This document shows positions 40,972 through 49,887 of a DNA stretch of 63,649 nucleotides, piece by piece (position 1 is the stretch's first letter; each line of letters starts with the position of its first letter). The notes beneath the pieces are model-generated. The model was not told where the DNA came from, did not search any database, and was given only the letters and a program-made list of their open reading frames with translations. A program made the position numbers and the translations under genes. Source of the DNA: an uncultured Spirochaetaceae bacterium (GTDB taxonomy: Bacteria > Spirochaetota > Spirochaetia > Treponematales > Treponemataceae). Location: contig CADANN010000030.1 of assembly GCA_902789325.1 (NCBI GenBank), positions 1 to 63,649 of the forward strand. The letters are read 5' to 3'.

Positions 40972-42501
40972 ATGAACGGTGATGCATTAGTAAAATCTAC
41001 AACAAAAATAATGTTTGGTGATGCAGGAGTTAGTGGTACTGCACAGTATATGAGCCAGTTAATCTGGATTCTTTTCTTGAAAGTTTTTGATGCTAAAGAA
41101 GAAGAATGGGAGCTTAAAAAAGGATATGTTCCTGTAATACCAGAAGGTTTTAGATTCCGTGACTGGGCTGACCTTCGTAAAGATGATGGTTCAAAAGATC
41201 TTACAAATAGAGTAACTGGCGATAAACTTATTCAGTTTGTAAACAACACACTTTTCCCTTTCCTTCAGGGAAAGCCAGTTTCTATAAATGGCAAAGACCA
41301 TTTGTTTACAAGCGATGATTCAAAGGCTTTAATCGTTCGTGAGTTTATGGGCGAGAGCCAGAACTATATGAAAGATGGTGTAAAACTTCGCCAGCTTATA
41401 AATGAAATTGCTGATATTGATTTTGACGATGCTGGAACTAAACACGACTTCAATGACTTTTACGAAACACTTCTTAAAGGTCTTCAAAACGGTGGTAAAG
41501 CAACTGGTGAATTCTATACTCCTCGTGCAATTACAAAGTTTATTTGTGACCATGTTGATCCTAAAATTGGTGAAAGAGTTGCAGATTTTGCCTGTGGAAC
41601 AGGAGGATTCCTTGCAGAAGCAATAACACACTTAATGGCTCAGGCAAAAAGTCCAAAAGATATAACTACAATTCAGAATTCAATTTATGGAATTGAATGG
41701 AAACAGCTTCCTTATATGCTTGCTACAACAAACATGCTTCTGCACGATATAGATAATCCGGATATTGTACACGGAGATGGACTTGCTCTTAATGTGCTGA
41801 ACCTTCAGCCAAAAGATAAATACAACTGTATCCTTATGAATCCACCTTTTGGTGGAGAGTTTAATAAGTCTGACCTTCAGAATTTTCCAGATGATTTAGC
41901 TTCCAGCGAATCTGCCGATTTGTTTGTTGCACGTATTATTTATTGTCTTGAAAAAAACGGACGCTGCGGACTTGTTCTTCCTGATGGACTTTTATTCAAT
42001 AGTGATAATTCAAAAGTAAATCTCAAGAAAAAACTTATGACAGAATGTAATCTTCATACGATTATCCGTTTGCCTTCCAGTGTTTTTGCTCCTTATACTT
42101 CGATTAATACAAACCTTCTTTTCTTTGATAAGACAGGAAAAACAGAAGAAACCTGGTTCTACCGTATGGATATGCCGGAAGGGGTAAAACATTTTAACAA
42201 GACAAATCCAATTAAACGCGAAGATATGAAATGCGTTGATGAATGGTGGAACAATCGAGTTGAAATTGCTGATGAAAAAGAAAGTGAAACATCAACACAG
42301 ACTTTCAAAGCAAAAAAATATACTTTTGCAGAAATTGAAGAACGTGGATTTGATCTTGATTTGTGTGGATATCCAGAAGAAGAAGATGTAGTTCTTACTC
42401 CAGAGGAAACAATTAAGAATTATAAAGAACGCCGTGAAAGTCTCGAAGCAAAGCTTGATGAAAAACTTGCTCTTATTATGAATCTTCTTGAGGTGAAATA
42501 A
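40972..42501 (+). CDS. hsdM: Type I DNA methyltransferase, M subunit
   Basis: A 509-residue N6-adenine methylase. An N-terminal helical HsdM domain (about 1-140) precedes the catalytic domain: GEFYTPRAITKFI (about 177), the SAM motif DFACGTGGFL (about 205-214), and the catalytic NPPFGG (about 291-296; NPPF is the N6-adenine form of the DPPY motif). It modifies host sites chosen by HsdS and forms part of the restriction complex. It starts 16 bp after hsdR with AGGTGGG-like SD sequence and its stop overlaps the hsdS start by one base (TAATG). Confidence 0.96.
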   Translation: MNGDALVKSTTKIMFGDAGVSGTAQYMSQLIWILFLKVFDAKEEEWELKKGYVPVIPEGFRFRDWADLRKDDGSKDLTNRVTGDKLIQFVNNTLFPFLQGKPVSINGKDHLFTSDDSKALIVREFMGESQNYMKDGVKLRQLINEIADIDFDDAGTKHDFNDFYETLLKGLQNGGKATGEFYTPRAITKFICDHVDPKIGERVADFACGTGGFLAEAITHLMAQAKSPKDITTIQNSIYGIEWKQLPYMLATTNMLLHDIDNPDIVHGDGLALNVLNLQPKDKYNCILMNPPFGGEFNKSDLQNFPDDLASSESADLFVARIIYCLEKNGRCGLVLPDGLLFNSDNSKVNLKKKLMTECNLHTIIRLPSSVFAPYTSINTNLLFFDKTGKTEETWFYRMDMPEGVKHFNKTNPIKREDMKCVDEWWNNRVEIADEKESETSTQTFKAKKYTFAEIEERGFDLDLCGYPEEEDVVLTPEETIKNYKERRESLEAKLDEKLALIMNLLEVK

Positions 42502-44405
42502 TGAAACTTGCAGAAGATTTAAAGAAAGCTATTCTTCAGGCAGCAATGCAGGGAAAACTGACAAAACAACTGGATACTGATTCCAGCGTTGATGAACTTC
42601 TCAAAAAGATTTCTGATGAAAAAGCAAAACTCATAAAAGAAGGCACGATAAAAAAAGAAAAGCCTATTACTCCATTGAATTTAGAAAATGTTTCTTTTGA
42701 AATACCAAGTTCTTGGAAATGGGTTCAAATGAATGATATTTTTTATAAAATTACTGATGGAACTCATAAAACACCAAAATATACAACATCTGGAATCCCT
42801 TTTATATCTGTAAAAAATTGCTCATCCGGAATTCTGGATTTAAAAAATACTAAGTTTATTTCAGAAAAAGAACATAATGAATTGTATTCAAGATGTAATC
42901 CAGAGAAAGGTGACCTATTAATTACTAAAGTTGGAACAACAGGTGTTCCTGTTAAAATTGATACTGATACTGTTTTTGACTTATTTGTTAGTGTTGCTTT
43001 GCTAAAGTTTTCACATAATTTATTAAATATTGATTATCTGTATTATGCTCTTCAGAGTCCTGACGTTTATGAACAAGTTAAATTAAATACAAAAGGTGTA
43101 GGAAACAAAAATTGGGTTCTGGATGATATTAAGGCAACTGTATTCCCTCTTCCACCAATTGAAGAACAGCAGCGTATCGTAGAAAAGTTAAATCAGATAC
43201 TTCCTCTTATTGATGAATACGGCAAAGAAGAAGATGAATTGATTGCACTGTGCCAGAAGTTCCCTGAAGAAATGAAAAAATCCATACTTCAGGCAGCAAT
43301 GCAAGGCAAACTGACAGAACAGCTGAAAACTGATTCCAGTGTTGATGAACTTCTCAAAAAGATTGCTGATGATAAAGCAAAGAATAATCAAGTGTGGAAG
43401 GCAAAGAAACAACCTCCAATCGATGTAATTCTTGAAACAATTGATGCAAATGAAATACCAGAGAATTGGAAATGGGTAAAACTCAGTCAAATTGCACATT
43501 CATATATAGGACTTACATATTCTCCGAGTAATGTTTCTTCAAATGGAACAATAGTTTTACGTTCATCAAACATTCAAAATGGAAAGATGGATTATAAAGA
43601 TATAGTTAAAGTAGAAATGGATATTCCTGAAAATAAAATGTGTAAGAAGGGTGATATTTTAGTTTGCGCTAGAAATGGAAGCAAATCATTAGTTGGAAAA
43701 GCTGCAATTATCGATGCTGATGGAATGTCTTTTGGTGCATTCATGGCAATAATAAAAAGTCCATGTAATGAATTTCTTTATCACTATTTATCTTCACCAT
43801 ATTTCAAGAAGCAGATGGCATTAGACTCCTCAACAGTTACTGTAAATCAGATAACTCAAGATATGTTGTTTAACGCTTGTGTTCCTCTCCCACCAATCGA
43901 AGAACAGCAGCGAATTGTAGAAAAACTCAATACAATTCTTCCAATAATCGACAGCATGGCAGTTTATGGCACAAAGAAAAAAGCCGGCCGTCCAAAACTG
44001 GAAGAAGCATTAGCATTTATAAGTTCACTTTTAGGAACAAATAAGTCCACAGATTCAAAAACTGTAACTCCCGAAATCCTGGAACTTACATCAAAAGCAA
44101 AAGAAGAACTTCCTGTTATTGTAAAAAAATACGCAGACCTTATGGGCGTAACCTATAACCGCATCACAATCCGTCACCAGAAAACCCGCTGGGGCAGTTG
44201 CACAAAAACTGGTAACTTAAGTTTCAATTGTCTCATATTGAAAATGCCGGAAACAGTTCGTGATTATGTAATTGTTCATGAACTGGCACATAGAAAAGAA
44301 TTAAATCATAGTACAAAGTATTGGATGATTGTTTCAGAATATTGTCCTTGGTATAAAGAGTCAAAACAATGGCTGAAAGAGAATGGAAGTAGATTATTGA
44401 GTTAA
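42501..44405 (+). CDS. hsdS: Type I specificity subunit fused to a YgjP/DUF45 metallopeptidase domain
   Basis: A 634-residue protein. Residues about 1-490 are a standard HsdS with two target-recognition domains, each followed by a conserved spacer helix (PLPPIEEQQRIVEKLN at about 215 and 462). A repeated unit KKAILQAAMQGKLT/KKSILQAAMQGKLT with TDSSVDELLKKI opens each half. Residues about 530-634 are a second domain: YNRITIRHQKTRWGSCTKTG, then DYVIVHELAHRKELNHSTKYW, the HExxH zinc motif plus third His of YgjP-like (DUF45) peptidases. Such domains occur near type I loci, but fusion to HsdS is unusual. The single frame is open throughout. It may cleave or process a subunit or sense damage; that is speculation. 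Confidence 0.9.
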   Translation: MKLAEDLKKAILQAAMQGKLTKQLDTDSSVDELLKKISDEKAKLIKEGTIKKEKPITPLNLENVSFEIPSSWKWVQMNDIFYKITDGTHKTPKYTTSGIPFISVKNCSSGILDLKNTKFISEKEHNELYSRCNPEKGDLLITKVGTTGVPVKIDTDTVFDLFVSVALLKFSHNLLNIDYLYYALQSPDVYEQVKLNTKGVGNKNWVLDDIKATVFPLPPIEEQQRIVEKLNQILPLIDEYGKEEDELIALCQKFPEEMKKSILQAAMQGKLTEQLKTDSSVDELLKKIADDKAKNNQVWKAKKQPPIDVILETIDANEIPENWKWVKLSQIAHSYIGLTYSPSNVSSNGTIVLRSSNIQNGKMDYKDIVKVEMDIPENKMCKKGDILVCARNGSKSLVGKAAIIDADGMSFGAFMAIIKSPCNEFLYHYLSSPYFKKQMALDSSTVTVNQITQDMLFNACVPLPPIEEQQRIVEKLNTILPIIDSMAVYGTKKKAGRPKLEEALAFISSLLGTNKSTDSKTVTPEILELTSKAKEELPVIVKKYADLMGVTYNRITIRHQKTRWGSCTKTGNLSFNCLILKMPETVRDYVIVHELAHRKELNHSTKYWMIVSEYCPWYKESKQWLKENGSRLLS

Positions 44406-44452
44406 TATATTAAAAAATCAGTAATTGATTTTAATAAAATTGAGATTAAAAA

Positions 44453-45259
44453 ATGAATTATATTAATTGGTTAAAAAAAGAAACATCATTATTGTCTGTC
44501 GATGGAAAAACAATTGAAATTTATTCCTTAAATTGTGATTTAAGTAATGATGCCATTATGTCAGAATGGGCTACTCATTTTAGAAATCAATATTGTGATG
44601 ATGCTGAAATTGATTTATTAAAACCTAAGAACCAATCTAGAAAAGATTATTTAAATCAAATTAAATTTCCTGATCCATCTAATGCTCCAGGCCCCTCAAT
44701 TAGGTCAGGAGATTTTGGTGAAATTTTGATTTCAGATTTTCTTGAATTCTTAGAAAATTACTGGGTTCCTAGAACTCGTTATAATAGAAAAGATATTCAA
44801 AATGAATCTTCCAAAGGAAGTGATGTTCTTGGATTTAAGTTCGCTTCGACTACTTCTTTTTCTGCAGATGATGAGCTATGCATTTTTGAAGTAAAAGCAG
44901 GTTATAGTACAACCAAGGATAATTATGACCGTCTTCAAGATGCAGTAAACGGTTCACAAAAAGATGAAAAACGAAAAGCCGAATCCTTAAATGCAATAAA
45001 ACAAAGGTTTATTGATTTAAAACAATATAGAGAAGCAAATAAAATAGAACGTTTTCAAGATCCAGCAGATATTCCTTATATACAAGAATATGGTGCAGCC
45101 GCTCTTTTTGATGAAAATATTTTTCTACCAACCAGGATTATTTCAGTAGATTGTACCGAACATTCTAACAATGATATTCTAAGATTAATAGTGATAAGTG
45201 TAAAAGAAATGAAGACTTTAATTAATAGTTTATATAAGAGAGCTGCAGATGAAGCCTAA
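44453..45259 (+). CDS. hamA: HamA-like protein (DUF1837), Hachiman defence effector nuclease
   Basis: A 268-residue protein. RSGDFGEILISDFLEFLENY (about residues 83-102), then SSKGSDVLGFKF and DELCIFEVKAGYS (about residues 123-150), form a PD-(D/E)xK-type nuclease core (Glu in GE, Asp in GSD, ExK in EVK). This is the pattern of DUF1837/HamA. In Hachiman, HamA is the effector nuclease held by the helicase HamB and released when damaged DNA is sensed. It overlaps the helicase gene by 11 bp. A weak SD (GAGATT) precedes ATG. Assignment rests on the motif pattern plus the helicase partner, not on a search. Confidence 0.75.
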   Translation: MNYINWLKKETSLLSVDGKTIEIYSLNCDLSNDAIMSEWATHFRNQYCDDAEIDLLKPKNQSRKDYLNQIKFPDPSNAPGPSIRSGDFGEILISDFLEFLENYWVPRTRYNRKDIQNESSKGSDVLGFKFASTTSFSADDELCIFEVKAGYSTTKDNYDRLQDAVNGSQKDEKRKAESLNAIKQRFIDLKQYREANKIERFQDPADIPYIQEYGAAALFDENIFLPTRIISVDCTEHSNNDILRLIVISVKEMKTLINSLYKRAADEA

Positions 45260-48200
45260 GACAAATTCAAAAAACTTACTTAGTATTTCTCAATCTATTG
45301 CAAAAATGATAGAATTCCATGTTCCTGAAGATGATAGGCAATTAAGGACAGCCCAGAAACCTGAAAAGCTTTTTTCTCTTTCTATTGGATTATTAGGAGA
45401 TTATGCAAGATTAATTAATACAGATTATGAGAACCCTCAGAAAAAAGAACTTCAATCAGACTTATTATACTCAGCCGAATTTTTGGAATCATATGCAAAT
45501 TCAAATTTAGATAAAAATCCAATTTATGAACTTTTGGTCGGGGCGGCATGCTACTATCTATGTGATTTACCAGGAAGTTCAAAAGTCCTAATAAATAGAA
45601 TAACAGAAGAATATGAATATGATTTTAATTGTTCGAATCTAGACCGTTTTCTATATTGGTTATTAAAAAATGATTATCAAAATATTCCTGATTTAGATTT
45701 TGGTATTTATAAAAGTCATATTCTAATGCTTTCTATTTATTTTCAACGTTGTTTTAATAAATCTCCAGAAGAAGAATTATGCATTAATATAGCAAAATCA
45801 TTCAGAAAACTAACATATGATGACGGAACTTCAAGAGAGTTATTTTTCAGTGAATTGATTACTTCTATTATTATTGAAAAAATTAAAAATTCTTGTTTAA
45901 AACTTCTTCCTCTTTACTCAAATCTACCAAGTTCTGTTTGGTTACCAATCATTAATAACGGATTATTTATAAAAGAATTATGGCCTTCTCAAAAATTATT
46001 AGGCGAAAATGGTGTATTCCAAGGAAAATCAGCTGTTATACAAATGCCAACCAGTTCTGGCAAAACAAAATCAATTGAGATAATAATTAGGTCTAGTTTC
46101 TATTCAGAAAGAGCTTCAATAGCTGTTATAGTAGCCCCTTTCAAAGCTTTATGTTCAGAAATAACAGAGGAATTACGTTATTCTTTTTCTAATGATACAC
46201 AGATAGATATAAATCAACTAAATGATGCATTTGAAAATTCTGAACAATCATTGTTTTTTTCTGATAGTAAAAAGCATATTTTAGTTGTTACTCCTGAAAA
46301 ACTGTATTATTTATTATCTTTGGACAAGTCAATTGCAAATACTATTGGTTTAATAATTTTTGATGAAGGCCATCAATTTGATAATGGCTCAAGAGGTATA
46401 ACATATGAGCTTTTGATAACTGAATTAAAAGTTCTTTTACCAGAATCTTCACAAAAAATATTAATTTCAGCAGTAATTCATAATGCATCCGAAATAGCAA
46501 GTTGGTTAATGCCTGATTCCATAACAATTACAAGCAGTTATGTTCCAACAAAAAAGAATATTGGTTTTATCGATTTCTCAATGGGTCCTTCTATTAGATT
46601 TATTGATTCTGTAACACTAAAAGAAAAATACTTTGTTCCTAGAGTTCTTCCTGCTTTACATAGTACTCAAAATCCATTATTACGAAATATTTCGCCTACA
46701 AATATTAGTTTATATATGGCTTTTAAGATGGTTACGGAAGGAAGTGTTGCTGTTTTTTGTGGCCAAAAAAAATCAGTAACTAAAATTATGAGAGATACAA
46801 TTTCTGCTATGGATTTATCTCCAGAAGAATTCAATATATCTTCATTAGGAAATCTAGATGAAATTAATAAAATTGGTTTTTTATGCAATGAAAATTTAGG
46901 TTCTGAATCATTAATTACAAAATCATGTACAAAAGGTATTTTTCCACATCATGCAGATATTCCTAAAGGTATTAGATCTGCAATTGAATTTGGAATGAGA
47001 AAAAATCTAATTAAATTTGTAGTTTGCACATCTACTTTAGCACAAGGTATTAATCTTCCCATAAGGTATATGTTTGTTAATAATACATACCAAGCTGGTG
47101 GAGAAATTAGTGTTCGAGACTTCAACAATTTAATTGGAAGAGTTGGACGTGCAGGTAAACTAACAGAAGGCTGTATCATTTTTACTGATCCGGAAATATA
47201 CAAATATCGCGATATTCCATATGAAGATATCAAATGGCAGAAAACAACTAAATTATTAGATCCAAATCAATCTGAAGACTGTTTAAGTAATATTTTGGAT
47301 ATTCTTCAATATAAAAATCGGTATGGAGAAAACATTCTTCATTCTACAAACGTTGATTCTTTTGTTAATTTATTTTATGAATCTAGTCCAGATGATTATC
47401 CTAATATCGCTTCTCAGCTTATAGAGCACTTCGATTTAAAAAATATTTCTGAAAATGAATTAGCTTCTCAGATGAATGAAAAATTACATCTAATTAAATC
47501 AATTGAAAATTTTTTAATGGTTCTTGGAGAGGATTTATCAGATACTAATGTAGAATTAGTTGCAAAAAATACTTTGGCATATTCATTGGCAGATGATGAA
47601 ACTAAGGAAGTAATTATCCGTTTGTTTTCACTTATCAAAGAAAAAATCCTTTCTCAAATTGAAGATATATCTTCTTTACCAATTTTTGCAAAATCTTTAT
47701 CTGGAATTGATGAGTCAAAAACAATTTCATCTTGGTTATCAAATAATCATGATTCTTTAATTCAAGCATCATCAATTACAGAATTTATCTCATTAATTTG
47801 GCCTTTAATTATTGAATCTAATAAAAACTCATATTTTCAATTTTATGAAGATAAAGAAAGCTTGCTTAATGCTCTGTTACTATGGACAGAAGGAGAACCA
47901 TATTTCGAAATATTCTCGAACCTTCCAAAACTAAAAGTTAATAGGCGAGATACACTTACAATAGAACATGTTATTAATATCTTTGAAAATGGTTTTGGAT
48001 ATGATGTACCTATTTTAATAAACTGTATTACTGAATTATTATCCCTTTATTTAGAAGAAGACAAATATAAGGAAATCTGTACTAAATTACATAATTTTCA
48101 AAAAATTATAAAATATGGATTACCTGAAACTGGTGCCATATTACTCTATGAAGAAGGTTTTAGTGATCGTATAATTTGTCAAAAAATAAATAGTATTTTG

Positions 48201-48335
48201 GGCAATCCTGATAACCGTTCAGAACTATTTCATCAATTAGTATTAAAAGATGCAGAGATTTCTCTTTTATTACAAACTTATCCATCATATTTTTATAATC
48301 ATTATTGTACCTTGATTCATAAAACAGCTAATTAA
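45249..48335 (+). CDS. hamB: HamB-like SF2 helicase, Hachiman defence sensor
   Basis: A 1028-residue helicase. A long helical N-terminal region (about 1-240) precedes the motor: AVIQMPTSSGKTKSIEIIIR (motif I, about 260), VIVAPFKALCSE (Ia), LVVTPEKLYYLL (Ib), IIFDEGHQFDNGSRG (motif II, DEGH), KILISAVIHNASE (motif III-like), CTSTLAQGINLPIR (motif V, about 597) and FNNLIGRVGRAGKLTEG (motif VI, about 630). A Ski2/Lhr-like helical C-terminal part follows. DEGH in place of DEAH/DExH is a visible variant. Gene order and overlap with the HamA-like gene support Hachiman. It ends about 400 bp before attR and is the last gene of the element. Confidence 0.78.
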   Translation: MKPKTNSKNLLSISQSIAKMIEFHVPEDDRQLRTAQKPEKLFSLSIGLLGDYARLINTDYENPQKKELQSDLLYSAEFLESYANSNLDKNPIYELLVGAACYYLCDLPGSSKVLINRITEEYEYDFNCSNLDRFLYWLLKNDYQNIPDLDFGIYKSHILMLSIYFQRCFNKSPEEELCINIAKSFRKLTYDDGTSRELFFSELITSIIIEKIKNSCLKLLPLYSNLPSSVWLPIINNGLFIKELWPSQKLLGENGVFQGKSAVIQMPTSSGKTKSIEIIIRSSFYSERASIAVIVAPFKALCSEITEELRYSFSNDTQIDINQLNDAFENSEQSLFFSDSKKHILVVTPEKLYYLLSLDKSIANTIGLIIFDEGHQFDNGSRGITYELLITELKVLLPESSQKILISAVIHNASEIASWLMPDSITITSSYVPTKKNIGFIDFSMGPSIRFIDSVTLKEKYFVPRVLPALHSTQNPLLRNISPTNISLYMAFKMVTEGSVAVFCGQKKSVTKIMRDTISAMDLSPEEFNISSLGNLDEINKIGFLCNENLGSESLITKSCTKGIFPHHADIPKGIRSAIEFGMRKNLIKFVVCTSTLAQGINLPIRYMFVNNTYQAGGEISVRDFNNLIGRVGRAGKLTEGCIIFTDPEIYKYRDIPYEDIKWQKTTKLLDPNQSEDCLSNILDILQYKNRYGENILHSTNVDSFVNLFYESSPDDYPNIASQLIEHFDLKNISENELASQMNEKLHLIKSIENFLMVLGEDLSDTNVELVAKNTLAYSLADDETKEVIIRLFSLIKEKILSQIEDISSLPIFAKSLSGIDESKTISSWLSNNHDSLIQASSITEFISLIWPLIIESNKNSYFQFYEDKESLLNALLLWTEGEPYFEIFSNLPKLKVNRRDTLTIEHVINIFENGFGYDVPILINCITELLSLYLEEDKYKEICTKLHNFQKIIKYGLPETGAILLYEEGFSDRIICQKINSILGNPDNRSELFHQLVLKDAEISLLLQTYPSYFYNHYCTLIHKTAN

Positions 48336-48745
48336 ACTTCGAAGATATGTTCAACTAGATTACAGAGGATTCATGAAGCAATTTAAAGTGGCTTAAAAGA
48401 CTCCTAAATATGGGGAATAACAGCAATTTTACTTAAATTGTTAGCAAATTTGAGCAGCGACCGCCGGGTTTTTTCGGCAAAAACCCGACGGCCAATTTCG
48501 GTTAAAACTAACAATCGTTAGTATTGCACTTTTAACAAGAATTCATGTCAAAAATCACAAATTTGGACGGAAAGATACTACAGTTCCGCCCTCTGCTATT
48601 TAAGTAAATTTTCTAAGGAAATTGTAAAATTTTCTGAAAAAATCTGAAACGATTTGAATTGCATATATAGAAGAAACATGTTAAAATTCCAATAAATAAG
48701 ACAATCTAAAGTAATTTGAAGCGGAAAAGGAGTCCCCAAAGCCCC
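48336..48745. other. Non-coding right end of the element
   Basis: 410 bp with no credible gene. It holds a strong hairpin at 48461-48491 (CCGcCGGGTTTTT/AAAAACCCGaCGG) that may end hamAB transcription, and a palindrome ACTAACaatcGTTAGT (48507-48522). An AT-rich stretch reaching the attachment site may contain integrase or excisionase arm sites; I cannot point to specific arms. Confidence 0.5.
48461..48491. terminator. Hairpin after hamB, possible terminator
   Basis: CGGGTTTTT (48465-48473) pairs with AAAAACCCG (48479-48487), extended by CCG/CGG outside. The T-run is within the stem rather than after it, so termination is uncertain. Confidence 0.45.
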
Positions 48746-48789
48746 CTCATAACCCGGAGGCCGCAGGTTCGAGTCCTGCCCCCGCTATA
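48746..48789 (+). repeat. attR: 44-bp direct repeat, displaced 3' half of tRNA-fMet
   Basis: Identical to 29241-29284, from the anticodon loop to the base after the tRNA end. The upstream flank (CCAAAGCCCC) cannot complete the tRNA, so this is a non-functional remnant and the right junction of the element. Confidence 0.95.
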
Positions 48790-48793
48790 ACAG

Positions 48794-48824
48794 ACCACTC
48801 AGAAATGAGTGGTTTTTTGTTTTT
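48794..48824 (+). terminator. Original tRNA-fMet terminator, now separated from the gene
   Basis: ACCACTC (48794-48800)/GAGTGGT (48807-48813) with loop AGAAAT, then TTTTTGTTTTT. It lies 4 bp after attR, the place where the intact chromosomal tRNA gene would have ended. Confidence 0.88.
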
Positions 48825-49011
48825 AACTGAAGCAAACTGGACCTACCTACAATATAACACTAGATTTTAAAATTGACAATTCAATAAAATTCATCTGAAT
48901 TCACTGAAATTCAACTTTTACTTAAACTTCTTACTTTAAGTTCGTGGGCCGTAGGTTTTTGGCCTGCGGGATAAAGCATTTTAGATCAATTTTGCAATCT
49001 TTTTTCAATTT
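48825..49011. other. AT-rich intergenic region before phoB
   Basis: No gene and no clear repeat apart from a short GC-rich palindrome-like piece (GGCCGTAGGTTTTTGGCC, 48947-48964). It probably holds upstream promoter sequence of the phoBR operon. Confidence 0.4.
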
Positions 49012-49028
49012 TTTACACAAACTTAACA
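49012..49028 (+). promoter_or_regulatory. Candidate Pho box upstream of phoB
   Basis: TTTACA-CAAAC-TTAACA: two hexamers with an 11-bp repeat distance, like the PhoP boxes of Gram-positives. Almost the same 17-mer occurs at 51219-51235 and a related one at 62570-62586, each upstream of a phosphate gene. Confidence 0.6.
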
Positions 49029-49071
49029 ATTCTTTAATTGCAATTTTACTCAAATCATTTATAACTAAGAT

Positions 49072-49740
49072 ATGGTTTATATTCTTGAAGACGATGACAA
49101 CATCCGTAAGCTCATCAATTATTCATTAAAAAGTCAGGGATTTGAAGTTCAGGATTTTGCACTGCCTTCTGCATTTTGGTCAGCTCTTCAAACTAAAAAC
49201 CCGGATCTACTTTTGCTGGATATAATGCTTCCTGAAGAAGACGGTATTTCCATTCTAAAAAAGCTTCGTTCAAATCCGAAAACTTCTACAATTCCCGTAA
49301 TCATGCTTACCGCAAAAGATTCAGAATACGATGTTGTTACAGGCCTTGATTCTGGTGCTGACGATTATGTTACAAAACCTTTTGGAATGATGGCTCTTGT
49401 TTCCCGCATAAAAGCAGTTCTTCGCCGCTACGAAAAATCAGATTCCCATAAAGAACTTCTTGAGGCTGGCGGAATTAAAATTGATGAAAATCAGCATACA
49501 GTTTTTGCAGGCACCCAGCAGCTTTTTCTTACAGTCAAGGAATTCGACCTGCTTGTCCTGCTTATAAAAAATCGCGGAAATGTGCTTACACGTGAACAGC
49601 TTCTTGAATCTGTATGGGGCATTTCTTCCGCGATAGAAAGCCGCACCGTAGATGTTCACATTCGTACCCTGCGTGCAAAACTTGGTGAGTATGAAAAAAA
49701 TATCGAAACAATCCGCGGAGTTGGATATAAGTTTAATTAG
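49072..49740 (+). CDS. phoB: Response regulator, OmpR/PhoB family
   Basis: A 222-residue regulator. The receiver domain (1-115) has the acidic pocket EDDD (residues 4-7), the phospho-Asp in LLLLDIMLPEEDG (about residue 47), the T switch VIMLTAKDSE and the Lys in DYVTKPFG. The C-terminal winged helix (about 130-222) ends with SRTVDVHIRTLRAKLGE and IRGVGYKFN. It activates phosphate-starvation genes with the kinase that follows; the assignment as PhoB rests on the phosphate genes downstream. A Pho box at 49012 suggests autoregulation. No SD is evident and TATAAC lies close to the ATG. Confidence 0.88.
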   Translation: MVYILEDDDNIRKLINYSLKSQGFEVQDFALPSAFWSALQTKNPDLLLLDIMLPEEDGISILKKLRSNPKTSTIPVIMLTAKDSEYDVVTGLDSGADDYVTKPFGMMALVSRIKAVLRRYEKSDSHKELLEAGGIKIDENQHTVFAGTQQLFLTVKEFDLLVLLIKNRGNVLTREQLLESVWGISSAIESRTVDVHIRTLRAKLGEYEKNIETIRGVGYKFN

Positions 49741-49763
49741 GAATGCAGAAAGCGAAATTAAGA

Positions 49764-49864
49764 ATTGGGCGTGCCGGCAACAAGTTGCCGTCGTGCGTTC
49801 CGCAATTCCGCTGTCGCTCCAATGCCTTCGGCATCGCTTCGCGTTGCTCCATGCACTCACGCAT
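49764..49864 (+). repeat. Hairpin-rich repeat between phoB and phoR
   Basis: It starts GGGCGTGCC and contains CGGCAACaagttGCCG, ATGCCttcGGCAT and CGCTTCGCG-type stems. Composition is far higher in GC than the flanking genes. It separates two genes that would normally be adjacent. Similar starts (GGCGTGCC) occur at 26879. Confidence 0.6.
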
Positions 49865-49887
49865 TAACATAAAGGAGATTGCTCAAC

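Larger units (their letters stand above)
29241..48789 (+). mobile_element. 19.5-kb integrative (mobilizable) element in tRNA-fMet carrying phage defence genes
   Basis: Bounded by 44-bp direct repeats, with a tyrosine integrase directly inside the left end. It contains an excisionase-like HTH protein, a RepA-like HTH protein, a DnaC-like ATPase, two ParB-like proteins and a MobV-like relaxase, but no type IV secretion or coupling-protein gene. It would therefore need a helper for transfer, like other IMEs. The cargo is a type I R-M operon, a Hachiman-like pair, a GNAT-like pair and an unknown 433-residue protein. hamAB and the unknown gene are markedly AT-rich compared with the core modules, which suggests separate origins. 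All genes face the same way, away from the tRNA. Confidence 0.92.
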
